From Coffea arabica (Eukaryota; Streptophyta; Magnoliopsida; Gentianales; Rubiaceae), in contig NC_092320.1 of assembly GCF_036785885.1 (NCBI RefSeq), positions 16,865,557-16,929,556 on the forward strand: a stretch of 64,000 bases of DNA. Reading direction: 5' to 3'. The notes beneath the pieces are model-generated. The model ran no database searches. It was not told the origin of the DNA and was given only the letters and a program-made list of their open reading frames with translations. Positions 22,345 through 33,971 of this stretch are shown here, piece after piece (the first letter of the stretch is position 1; each line of letters starts with the position of its first letter). The translations under genes and the position numbers were made by a program.

Positions 22345-22482
22345 GCCATCCTCAAGTTTCAAGCACTTTCAAACAGAACAAGAATAACTTTTTATAGCCC
22401 AAATTATCACACAAACCTTCATGACTATGGTCACATATGTGGTCCTGTTTTGGATGATGTTAAAGTGTTTCCTATCAAATAG
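22345..22482 (+). pseudogene. DUF642 gene remnant: last 45 codons only
   Basis: It begins at the position equivalent to 10217 in the intact gene and runs to the stop, encoding AILKFQALSNRTRI...DDVKVFPIK. It differs from the other copies at several residues (VKVFPIK instead of VIVFPLK), so it is a separate, somewhat older copy. Its 5' part was replaced by the LTR ending at 22344. Confidence 0.92.
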
Positions 22483-22966
22483 TCACTGTTTGGGTGAAGA
22501 TCAAACAGAGTGATCAAAAAGCAACATAGTTTTGGAAGCTTTTTCTTTTCTTTTTTGTTAGTTCATGAACAAGACAACCCAAACCCATAAACATCGATCC
22601 ACGGTATGAGGGAGGGGAAGCGGGCATGAGATATAAATTGTGTAATTTATATCTCTATACTATTAAAAAAAAAATCTTTCTAGTTTCTAAAGTTTAGGCT
22701 TCAAATATTGCATAGGATCAATTTAAGCCATTCATTTTATTTGTTTTTTGTTTTTTGTTGTTATGTCATTGGTGTGTAATGTTGAAAACTACAACCTTGG
22801 ATTTAAGCTTTTTTTTTTTTTGGCTAACATTGCATTTTTTTTAAAAATATCTTGACATTACTACAAGTCTATAACCTTGGATTTAAGAAGTGTTTTTTTG
22901 GCTAACATTGCAATTTTTAAATATCTTGACATCTATCATTGCTGTGCTGTTATTAGGATTATATAA
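22483..22966. other. 3' flank of the DUF642 remnant
   Basis: Homologous to 10355-10841, with the same tandem duplication and small indels in T-runs. No gene. Confidence 0.6.
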
Positions 22967-23948
22967 GAGATAATTTCAAAAACCTCCCTTGAGGTTTTTT
23001 CTAATCACACCTAACACCCCTCAAGTTTCTAAAATCACACTTAACACCCTTAGAATGACAACCTTTGTAACATAATAGCCCTTTTATGTAAAAATATATT
23101 AAAAAATATGTTTAGTAGAGGGACTATAGTATTCTTCCAATTTTGCCCTTTTGTTAGTTGATTTTTAAATTTTAGAAGATGAAAATAAAAACAAATAGAA
23201 CTACAATATTTGCATAGAAATTGAAGGAGTGTAAGTACAATAACTGCTGAATTGTATCATTTTTGTTGATTCATATGACCATTATAAGATCTGTGCCAAA
23301 GTTTTTGATAGAAAGGAAAAAAAAAATTTGAATACTATTTGTTAACCAGTTTTTTCAAAAATTTTGTTTTTGATAATTGAAAACCATTATAGGTATATTT
23401 AATATGCATTTTTTCCATGATTTCAATTGCATCCCAGCATTTTTTTCACCAAATGAATGATTTTAACATATTTTTCCCTCACCTCTTACTGATTAAACTA
23501 CATAACAAGATAAAATCGTAGTTAAAAAAAGATAGATTTTCTATGTTTAGATTATCTAAGTACCTCAAAACCTATCTTCTGTTGCATATGCAAAAAAAAT
23601 AGTGCCCAAATTTTATGGCATTTTTGTTACTTTATTTTTACATAATCGAACATAAATGTTTTTTCCTTTTTCTTGCCTTTTCGTGCATAAGAAATATGAA
23701 AAGGCAAAAAGGAATCAACTTGTTTTTATTTTCATCTTCTAGTTTTCAAAAATCAACTTGCAAAAGGGCGAATGTGGAAGAATATTATAGTCTCTCTCTT
23801 AAATACATTTTTAATACTATTTTTACCTAAACGGGTTGATATGCTACAAAAGTTGTCATTCTAAGGGTGCTAAGTGTGATTTCAAAAACTTTAGGGGTGC
23901 TAGGTGTGATTAGGAAAAACCTCAAGGAAGGTTTCTGAAATTATCCCG
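22967..23948. mobile_element. Long-TIR MITE, copy 2, TSD TTATATAA
   Basis: Same element at the same site as 10842-11823, flanked by TTATATAA at 22959-22966 and 23949-23956. It was inherited by duplication rather than inserted independently. Confidence 0.85.
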
Positions 23949-23956
23949 TTATATAA

Positions 23957-24662
23957 TTTGAGCTATGATTTGATGTGTCTGTTATTTGGATTATATAATC
24001 TGAAATATGATTTGATGTATTCATGTGTGTATGTATGTGTGTTTTTAAACGATTTATTCGTTGGATCCTGATTTTGAAAACTTGAATTTAGTATTTGGGT
24101 TGCTAGTCATTTTCTTTTTTCATTGGAAGGGAGAACATACTAAATTAATGTAACCACCAAACCATCAATCGATAATCCATTCAGTCTATCCGTCATAGAG
24201 TTTTGTTTTAAAAGCGCAATCTGTCCTGATGACCTACCAATTCTTTTGACCGCTCATGGTTATGAAAAAAATTTTAACTAATTACAAATTATTTATTTTT
24301 AACTAAAGACTAGCATATGTGAAAATAATTTATAAGTAAGTTGTTTTGAAGGCTTGTAATTAATATAGCTAACCATAGGATGTGGAAGTGTTCATGTTTG
24401 AAAGGAAGAAGAAAAATCGCAAATATACACTACACATAGACCATAAGGAAAAAACTCAACATATACATAAGTGAAAATTAAGTAAGTAAAGAAACAAGCA
24501 TGGATTGTTGCCCATATCAATCAAGACGAAATTAGTAATTAAAACCTGCTAAAATCCTTGTCCTTGTTTATACATTGCATACAACAACACCACTACTGTA
24601 ATCAAAATATGTATGATACTTCTACTTATTGCCTGAATTCTCACCATCAATTTTGAGAGAGG
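23957..24662. other. NAC 3' flank
   Basis: Homologous to 11832-12537; no gene seen. Confidence 0.55.
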
Positions 24663-27297
24663 TCATATTGACACATAACCACCAGCACAACCATTTTGCC
24701 ATGCTAAGTTGGACAAATCAGTACCACCAATAGCATACTTCCAAACATCCTCCATATTGAAATCAGAGGGGATCATGGTACCCCCTGATAAATGGACCGG
24801 TTCCATACTCAAATTAGAGGGCATCATGGTACCCTTTGATAAATGGAACGGTTCAGTGAACTCTTGAGTACTTTGAGTAATTGCTTCGAGCCCACCATGA
24901 GAATTAGTGTATCCTTGGAAATCTTGAAATAGATCATGAGGAAATTGGAAACTAGAAAGATCATAGATAACCTGGTTTGAATTGGCATCACCTCCTGTGT
25001 CTAGAGCGCTGGTAATATACTCCATACATTGATCGTTTGTAGAACCAGCAGCCAAATCATTGTCCTCATTCTGCATGGGAGCTTCATTCACTGTAAGACA
25101 CTGGTCAAGATTTTCCCTCATCAATTCTTCCGTGTCACCTTCATTTTCATCTTTGTTTTTGCGTTTTATGTTCATATACAATCTACACAAAACTGGATCC
25201 GACTGTCAAAAATGAACAACATGTTAGTAATGTATAATGGAGTTTGGAAATAAAAAAAGCCATGCAAATGGACAGCCTATATTATTTGAGAAGTGGTTAC
25301 TGAGCACTTAGTAGAATATTGTTGTAAAGACTTGTAGATTAAGAAGTGGACACCACTACTCTTTTACATAATAGTGTATGTATGTACTATACTGACAGAA
25401 ATCAAGAAGTAAATTGTTCTTGACTTGGTGGGTAGAGCTCGGTTGTCAAAGAGTTTTAATCACCACTTCCCGAAAATTATCAAAAAAAAAAAAAAAAAAA
25501 AACCCTAACTTGTTTCCTACTGAAAACTTATTCTTATGCTGTATATGAAGATTTCTACCTTCTAATGATTATATCTGTTGGACTCAAGCATGAAAACTGG
25601 GAGCGCAGGGAGAGGAAATCTCTTCCCAAGTTCTATATATTCATATTTTTTTTGAAAATTTTTCTATGTTGGTTCTGAAATTTACATGTGCATGCATGTT
25701 ACATCTTCAAATCCATCGTTGGTTGGGCAACATATATGTCTAGCTACCTAGGCGCACTATGTGTATAAACATCCAAAATGTGCCTATATATCCAAACTAA
25801 GACATGCATAGATAACACATAAAAGACATTAAAATGTTTCATGAAATAATCAGATGAGAAGGAGAAGAGAAGAAGTGAGAATAAGCATAGCATGAATTGT
25901 TATTCTTATTACTGTCCATTGAAAAGATTATAAGAATACCTTGAAGTATATAAATAATATATAAAGCAAGTTAATCAGAAAATAAGTACTGGCTTGTACC
26001 TTGGGGTTATTTGCATGAATTCTATATTCATGCATCTTCCAAGCCGTTTTTTGACCAGGCCCAAGTAAGAAATCTAGTGACTTCCGGTAGCCGACGGTAT
26101 TGCCATTGTAATAAATCTTCTTGTCTTTGCCGGTGGGTTTCCAAAATCCACCATCTCCACATGATCGAGAGGGACGGCTGCCTTTGGGGTATTTGTTCGT
26201 CAAATAGGTGAAGAAGTACCATCCGTTCACGTTATGAAAGCTATCCGATTTGTATCTATCTGCGCATATATAATCAAAAAAGAAATAAGCAAATATATAG
26301 CATAGTCATGCAATATTACAACAAAATAAAGAAAAAGGGGATCATAATTTATTTATCAAGGCTGCTTTTATTCAAATTTTGTTAGGGACAAATACCCATT
26401 TTTCAGACAGACAAGAATGTTAGTTATTAAATTAGACACATAGCCCAAACCCTAAACTAATCACTTTTACGTACGTGCATCAATGAGAAACCCTCTAACC
26501 CCAAATCTCATCTCTATGACGATGGTGTTTTCGTGATCTAAGGTGGTGGGTAGTATTTTAGGGTATCTTTTTGGTCCACCAACTATTTTTCGTGGAACAC
26601 AATTCACAATAAAATTCACAATCAGAAGAAACCAATCAAAAAACTTGAAATCATGAAGCCTAAAGATGGTTTAAATTTCAAAGATTTTGCCTAATTAATT
26701 GGGGATTATGGAATTAAAAGGGGTTCAATTATGCTCTATCGTTAAACAGCAAACACTTGTACATAGCATATTGTTATAAGAACATCAGACTATGTCAAAT
26801 ACTTTCCTTCGCATGGAGTAAAGTTCCCGAAAGGGTTTTCAGAACATATTTATCGAGAAAACGCCTAAAAGATGTTTTCCGAGTTCTTTATCCGAAAACT
26901 AGAAAAACAACTGTTAGAATAACATAAAGTTTTTTCAATTGTATAGATACTAACTTGTAAGTTCTTGAGGATTGTGGCCGTAGACATTGGCTTCATGAAT
27001 TCTGTTAAGTGGTAATGGAGCCTTGGCGATCCTTTTCCTCAAGTAGTGTACAATTAGCTCTTCATCAGTGGGGCAAAACCTGTAACCGCGAGGCATAGAA
27101 TCCAGAAAATTCTGTGAATTTTCGTGGAGAATTATGCCTTGCTGAACCGGTTGCTGCTGATCATCGAGGAGATACGGCTGGTGTTGATGTTGCAGTGGCT
27201 GCTGCTGTTGGCCCTGCAAGGGCGGCCAGTGGTGGTGGAGGAGGTGATCATGGAGGAGGTATGGCTGCTCCTCCCTCTGCTGGTGGTGATTGTCCAT
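24663..27297 (-). CDS. NAC transcription factor, complete three-exon gene
   Basis: A plant NAC-family DNA-binding transcription regulator, presumably nuclear. Minus-strand exons are 27297-26955, 26259-26000 and 25202-24663; splice sites are GTTAGT...GCGCAG and GTACAA...TGACAG, and exons join in frame to 380 residues. Residues 1-65 are His/Gln-rich. The NAC domain spans about 68-215: MPRGYRFCPTDEELIVHYL (A), NPQELTNRY (B), YPKGSRPSRSCGDGGFWKPTGKDK (C, in two parts), KTAWKMHEYR (D) and DPVLCRLY (E). It is divergent, with WKPTG for the usual WKATG and FCPTDEE for FHPTDEE. The C-terminal part (216-380) is acidic with a Met/Gly repeat (HLSKGTMMPSN / HLSGGTMIPSD), plausibly for activation. Residue 45 is Asp. 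It faces the DUF642 remnant tail to tail. Confidence 0.92.
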
Positions 27298-28528
27298 GCT
27301 TGTTGAATGTTGAAGAGGCTTCTTTCGCCGGAGGCGCAGTTACCTAAAATAAGCGCCAAATGAGGTATATATATATTTTTGTCGTTGGGGTGCCAACCTG
27401 GCACTAAATGTCCGGTACATCCGTACAAGTGGGGTCGGGTATAGACTCCAGTTGCAGTACAATTCTACTTCTTCTTCTACTTCTCCCCGAATTATACTCA
27501 ATTATTTTGAAATTTTGGATAACAATAAGAACATTCTTCCATGCCGCCTGTCTATATATCATAATTTTTATAATTTAATACCTAAGGTAATAAAGTTTTA
27601 ATAAATTTATAATCTAAGACAAAAGAATAAGAGTTAAAGTTGTCTTAATGTAGCATAATCTTTGAAAATTATAGTAATTTAATCCATATTTGTCGTTCCA
27701 TAACTTTTAAATATTGTTAGTCCACATATAGATTTATGAATTAATCTTCTATATATTGGCACTTTCGCTATTGGATGCGTGATACACAATCTGAATTTAA
27801 ATTAATCCAAATTTTATATATGTGTCATGTATCTAACCGTGATATTGTACACATTGTTAGTGTATATAAGAATAACTCTAGATTTATACATTTTTTTTTT
27901 CTAACTTATGGTATAGGTCCATACCCGTGTTATATCCATCCCATATTTTACTAACTATGCTTATCACTTTATTGTTGAAACTTAACATCGCACTTGTGAA
28001 GCTTACCCATAATATTCATGAAAATAAATTTAAGTTTTTTATGGACAAATAGTATGTAAATGGCTAAAACTATAATTTTATAATAATCTTAAATTTACAT
28101 ACCATAATCGAGTGTATATTGCTTCTTGTTTTGAAATTTGCACTAACTTCACTATTCCTATTATTGTTATTGGTAAAAATGCTTCGATTTAAAACACAAT
28201 AAAATCAAATTTTGTGGCCTTTCTAATATAGTGGTTATTTTTACTCGAAAATTAGTAAATCTTGCTTACATTACACAGATTGTATGCTTTTTCACCAATA
28301 TAATCAAAAGAACTTTATACCTTGACAAAACAAATAGAAAAAATGACAACACCATGAGTATAATGGTGAGCAACTGCCATACATGTCACATTATGAGTTT
28401 AGGCATGATTTGTATAAATAATAACTAATCTAATAATTGGTTGACATGCGATGCATATGACAGGTTAGGGGATTTCAATTGCAACATGAAAATGAAAATG
28501 TGATTCTTTTTAAAGAATATCAATAGTG
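27298..28528. other. NAC 5' flank
   Basis: Homologous to 605-1838; interrupted at 28529 by a solo LTR. No gene seen. Confidence 0.6.
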
Positions 28529-28533
28529 GTTTT

Positions 28534-30222
28534 TGATGGGTTTTTTTTACATACATGCAAGTTTAATTCCGATTTTACACCCGTTGGACTGCAAGTATAC
28601 AGGTCGCAATTGTAGTACAAAATGTGTATCGAGTCGATCCCACGAGGAGCAATTTAAACAATTACTAAGCCCTTGTTTTCTCTATTATTTAGACTTACAA
28701 TGAATTTGAGCAGAGAAAGTCTAATGCTGTAATCTACAAATCTGATATACAAATCTAGTTTAACAAATGCTGAATGCAAATAGAGAAATTTCACTTAAGG
28801 AAGATTCTAGGGATGTAGATTCCACTTATGGCATAAACAACACAAATGAAAGGATTTACTTCTTGATATTATTCTTGTTTAACCAGAGATTCATTTTCAA
28901 AATTTCCAAGTCTCATTTTCATGATGAAATGGCCTAAAGCAATATAGATTTCCCTATTTTCATGGTGAAATACTACTACTACTCTGTTTTATTTCATGAA
29001 ATGCTAAATAATCCACCTAAGTGTATCTCTATTTTCATGAACATACAACTCAAGCTCTACTCATGTGTTTCCATTGTTATTACCAATTCTCATTGAACAA
29101 TAACAACTATAACCAAACTATTGGTGATCAATCAATAGCAAGTAATCACAGCTACACAAGTAGACAAGTTAATACAAGATATAACAAGTGTAAATCACAT
29201 TCAATTTATACTACTTAGCCATAAGTTTCATCTACTCCCTAGATGAAGAAAGTTAGCTACTCATGTATGATTCAACAATCAGAATCACAAGTTTATTGCT
29301 GCAAAACATCATACAGTACAAGTATAAGAAAGATAAAAGAAAGCTTAGCCAACTGAAGGTGAAGCTCTCTAATTCCTGCTATGCTCTTGCACAATCTGAT
29401 TACAAGTGAAAAACTTTAAAGACAAAGTGCTTCTCCAAGAACTCCTAACTAGAGAGAAACTTGTTACAAAATGAAAAAGTAGCTACGTCTGGTAATGCCA
29501 GGCTTCTCCTCTGTGTTTCTGCATAAAAGGTGGAAGAAATTCCATTCCTCTCACTTCATAATTTCCTCCACTCAGATTTTGTAAAAAGAAGTCAAAGATA
29601 TGATGTTTCCTTTTGTCCATACTCATTTGGTCTTCTCTTTTGTTGCAGAAGCATGTGCCACCGATTTCTGTCCCTCAAAATAGCTGGAAAGTTGTGAAAA
29701 AGGTAAAGAAAAACGGCTGTTGCACTTGCTGAGGAGAGAGACAGATCCGAGCCTCGGATCTGAGGAGTGAAAATGGATCCGAGCTCGGATCTTCAGGATC
29801 CGAGGGATTTCATAATGGATCCGAGGTCGGATCGTCCTGACCTCGGATGCTCTCCGCCAGAAGTACAGACGAGGGTTCGGATCCATCTTGTGCACACGGA
29901 TCCGAGCTCGGATCCGTGTTGACCAATTTCCAGTTTTTCACTTCTTCTCTTTTTCTACATTTTTGCTCCCAATTTCTTGTGTACTTTGTCCTCTGGATGA
30001 CCCTTACATTTCTTTGAACTTGTGCATGAATTTCATACATCAATTACCTTCACAAATTCACAAGATTAACGCATTAATTCACTCATTTATCAATTTTTGA
30101 AACCTTAATCAATATTTAAGCAATTATCACCAAAAGAGTTCAAATATGGCTTAATCTTCTCAGAACATACCAAAAATTAATGCCAAATTCATACAAAATG
30201 TACGTTAAATATTCACTTATCA
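28534..30222 (-). mobile_element. Solo LTR, 1689 bp, TSD GTTTT
   Basis: It starts TGATGGGT and ends CACTTATCA. GTTTT flanks it at 28529-28533 and 30223-30227, and the empty site is seen in the alpha copy at about 1834-1840. It resembles the 15509 LTR at both ends (TTTACATACxTGCAAG; GTCGATCCCAC), so it is minus-oriented by homology. No internal region remains, which suggests LTR-LTR recombination. It carries a dense cluster of GGATCCGAG motifs at about 29745-29915. Confidence 0.9.
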
Positions 30223-30332
30223 GTTTTCTATAAATGGAAATATATTGTAGCATATACCACTTATGCATTGAAGGAATTTGTAGTTTGAATCGTAGCAATT
30301 GAGTACCTATTGCTTTTTAGTTTTTTAAGTAC

Positions 30333-32828
30333 TGACGTGCGCAGGGTATACATATCAATTTAACCTCATTCTAATCAAGTTTTACATTTATAAACTCCTA
30401 AACACCCCACACGCGATTTATCGCAAGTATACGAATCGTGAGCGAGTATAGGGTATTAAGGGTCGATCCCACAAGGAAGATTGCAATTACCGGTACTAAA
30501 GTTTATACCTTGGGTTTGGTTGAACTTTCTATAATTGTTAGTATTTATTATTTGGTTATTTGTTTGCTAAGATTTGAGCAAGTTATTTAGCACTTTAGCT
30601 CTTTAAATCATGATTAATTTGGTACCATTGATTGTGATTATATAAGGTGTTGTTTCTGCAATGAAAATTGAGATTTAACACTAGTTCAAGAGGTGCTAAA
30701 CATAGGGAGTACACTCACGAAAGTAGAGGTGCACTTATGTGGTTTTTAGTGATTCATTTAATGTAATTTCATTGAAGAAATGAACTTGTAGCTAATTTCA
30801 TAACCATGAAAATAGGTATGGATTAGTTATGAGTATAGTTGATTCACTACGAAAGTAGGTTTCACATGTTTAAGGAAATTACACCATAACTAGCCTAGAT
30901 GTAGTATTCAATGATCCAAATATAGCACTTGCATGAGTAGTTAGGGATACCACAACCTAAGGAGCTTTTATTTGTTATTTTCTTGCATAAGTTCAGTAGA
31001 TTTTACTTGTTATAATTTATTGGTAGTCTAAATAATAGAGAAGCTTTAGTAATACCGGTAATTGTTCACTCTTCCTTGTGGGATCGACCCGATATATACC
31101 CTAAACTACTAGTTGATCTGTATACTTGCAGTGAACGGGTGTAATTCGGTATTTTTTAGCTTGCACGTATGTAAAATACCCGTCAGTACTACTAAAGCTT
31201 CTCTATTATTTAGACTATCAATGAATTATAACAAATTTTACCTACTCAAATTATACAAAATAACAAATAAAAGCTCCTTAGGTTGTGGTATCCCTAACTA
31301 CTCATGCAAGTGCTATATTTGGATCATTGAATACTACGTCTAAGCTAATTATAGTGTAATTTCCTTAAACATGTGAAACCTACTTTCGTAGTGAATCAAC
31401 TATACTCATAACTAATCCATACCTATTTTCATGGTTATGAAATTAGCTACAAGTTCATTTCTTCAATGAAATTACATGAAATGAATCACTAAAAACCACA
31501 TAAGTGCACCTCTACTTTCGTGAGTGTACTCCCTATGTTTAGCACCTCTTGAACTAGTGTTAAATCTCAATTTTCATTGCAGAAACAACACCTTAGATAA
31601 TCACAATCAATGGTACCAGATTAATCATGATTTAAAGAGCCAAAGTGCTAAATAACTTGCTCAAATCATAGCAATCAAATAACCAAATAATAAACACTAA
31701 CAATCATAGAAAGTTCAACCAAACCCAAGGCTTAAACTTTAAACACACATATTGAACACAAAATCCAGAACTTGTATATTAACTAAACTTGGAATCAAAT
31801 ACAAAAGATAAAGAGTTTGGAAGGAATACAACCCTTGTCACATGAGCTTTCTTCCTTGCCTTCTTCATCCTCCATCTTCATCCTAATCTAGATAATAAAC
31901 AAGAATGGAAAAGCTACACTACTCTATACTAAGCTAAACTAACACTAGAGAGATGAAAGAGCTACATTTCTGCAGACTCCAAGCTTTCTCCCGTAGCTCA
32001 CTCTATTTTTCTGCTATGGACTCCCATCTCCTTCCTTTTGCAATGAATTTGGCTATTTAATGATGAAAGGTTGGTCAAGAAATGATGTTTTCAACTCCCT
32101 TTTACAGCTGGGAATGTTTCTCACATGTCTAGCATCACATGTGAGTTGGTGGAGGTGAAATTGAGTTTTACGCGTATAAAGCAGCCTTTTCTGACCAGTG
32201 ATCCGAGCTGCTACAGTGCCTCGGATCCACTAACCCAGAAACAGCCGAGGGTTCGGATGAATAGTGGATCCGAGTGTGGATCACTTGCTCTGTTTTTGGC
32301 CCAACTTCAACCGATCTTTTCTTGATGTTAGAGGCTGAACCAGCTCATGTGTAAAACATGAAAGTTGTAGCCTTTTGAGTTATCTTTCCAATGCATCAAG
32401 AATCACCTCATTTGGATCTGTGTAGGCTGAGATATGACTGAAATACCCTTGTCTTCTCATTGCCCTGTTTCAGCTTCGACCAACAGAAATTAGCTAATGT
32501 AATTCGGCTTTTTGATTTTGACAACCTTCAAACTGGATTCGGATGTCTTCACCAAAGTTGTAGATCTATCTCTTATCTTCAAATGGGTTCAAGAATCATC
32601 CCAATCCGATCATTGTAACTCAAGTTATAGCCGAAATACGAAAATGTGTCAAAACTGTCAAAATACACAAAATCCAAGTAAAAAGTGATAAAAACCTCAT
32701 TTAACCACTTAAAAGCATTTTATACCAATTATAGCCAAAATGAATCATTTTCTTCCAATAATATATCCAAAGTGACTAAAAATAATATAAAATATCATAC
32801 AATTATTACGTAAATTAGTCACTTATCA
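30333..32828 (-). repeat. 3' LTR, interrupted by a nested LTR fragment
   Basis: It starts TGACGTGCGCAGGG and ends CACTTATCA. Without the 688-bp insert and its 5-bp duplication it is 1803 bp, matching the right LTR. Confidence 0.88.
30498..31185 (+). mobile_element. Nested, 5'-truncated LTR fragment inside the 3' LTR
   Basis: It is flanked by GTACT at 30493-30497 and 31186-31190; the other LTR has this site once, at about 36656-36661. The insert is inverted relative to its host and ends ...ACCCGTCA, the intact 3' end of the 15509-type LTR. Its other end begins mid-LTR (AAAGTTTATACC). A one-sided LTR end with a 5-bp repeat is unusual. Confidence 0.75.
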
Positions 32829-32868
32829 AACTCCCCCACACTTAAATCATTGCTTGTCCTCAAGCAAT
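32829..32868 (-). other. 3' polypurine tract with AGGA-loop hairpin
   Basis: Minus-strand reading: ATTGCTTG-AGGA-CAAGCAAT (8-bp stem, 32849-32868), then GATTTAAGTGTGGGGGAGTT, next to the LTR start TGATAAG. Same layout as 20891-20929 in the other family. Confidence 0.8.
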
Positions 32869-33186
32869 TCACACATAATCAAATGCAATGATTCAAGAGG
32901 TGAAACAATATATGCACTTTGTCCAATTTAATTCCTCAAGACTTGGAAAATAATCATTATACAATTATTCAATTTACACTAAATACTCATAATATCAAGT
33001 AAAGGAAAGATAATTATACCCTAAATTCAACAAGTTAAACTTAATCTCTTACCCTAACTTAATTTTACAAATAAGCGAATCACATAGTCAATTTATAGCT
33101 TTCCTCCTCCTATAATCATCTTTTTCTCAAAATTCTATAACTAAGAGGGATTTATTCACACAAATTTTACTTAAATAGTGAGAATG

Positions 33187-33330
33187 CCTTTTTACGCGAA
33201 AATCGACACTTTTAGGTGCAGATCCCCGGTTACTCAACATTTCACTTATTCAAGTTGCTATGCATACTCTTAATTCAAGTACCTTTTTACGCGAATGTCA
33301 ACATTTGTTGATGCCAACTCCCGGTTACTC
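33187..33330 (-). repeat. Doubled GAGTAACCGGG / TTCGCGTAAAAAGG module
   Basis: Minus-strand reading: GAGTAACCGGGAG at 33330-33318 with TTCGCGTAAAAAGG at 33295-33282. The second unit is GAGTAACCGGGG at 33235-33224 with TTTCGCGTAAAAAGG at about 33201-33187. A pyrimidine-rich run on the plus strand (33371-33416) lies beyond. It is homologous to 20377-20525. Confidence 0.75.
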
Positions 33331-33933
33331 GGTACATGAATCATTGGAGTAGAACAATTTTTATTTACTTTCTCTTTTTTCTCTTTTTTTTTTTCTTTTT
33401 TTTCTTTATTTTTCCCTCATAGAAAAAAAAATATTTATAGAAATAATCAAAGGAGGAGTATAACCTTTATCGACTATATCAATCACTTACTTGCAAAATT
33501 AAGTAAAGAGAAGAAATCTCATTAAACATGTAAAATTATAGGCATAATTTTCCTTACTTTACCAAATATACTTTCTAAAATGTAAAAATTCTAATTGCAT
33601 AATACTATTTCCAAGTTAAATGAGGACTAAACCTTCCAAAATACATATAACATTTCAACAATTGGAAGAATAAGGTTGGAACAATTAGCCCTTTTTGAAT
33701 GAAAATGCAAGAATTTGAAGAACTTTTGGGCCATAGTGAAATATTGGAAAAGATTTTAGAAAAAATTTCACAGAGTTTCTCCTTATAAATGGATGAAAAC
33801 TCCCTGCCAACAAACCCAATTTCAAGCAAATTATCCACATGGCAAATATTTCAAACACAATTCCAACATTTCTAAGCATTTAAATCCACAAAATATCATC
33901 ACATAGGCTTAAAATGCAAGTTCAAATATTTTC

Positions 33934-33971
33934 CTCCCCCACACTTAAACTTCACATTGTCCTCAATGTGA
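33934..33971 (-). other. Internal AGGA-loop hairpin plus polypurine-like tract
   Basis: Minus-strand reading: TCACATTG-AGGA-CAATGTGA (8-bp stem, 33952-33971), then AGTTTAAGTGTGGGGGAG. It lies about 1.1 kb from the LTR-adjacent tract. Confidence 0.78.

Noticed and set aside
29623..30043. Arg/Asp/Pro/Ser-rich frames in the solo LTR
   Set aside because: Repeat translation of GGATCCGAG motifs.
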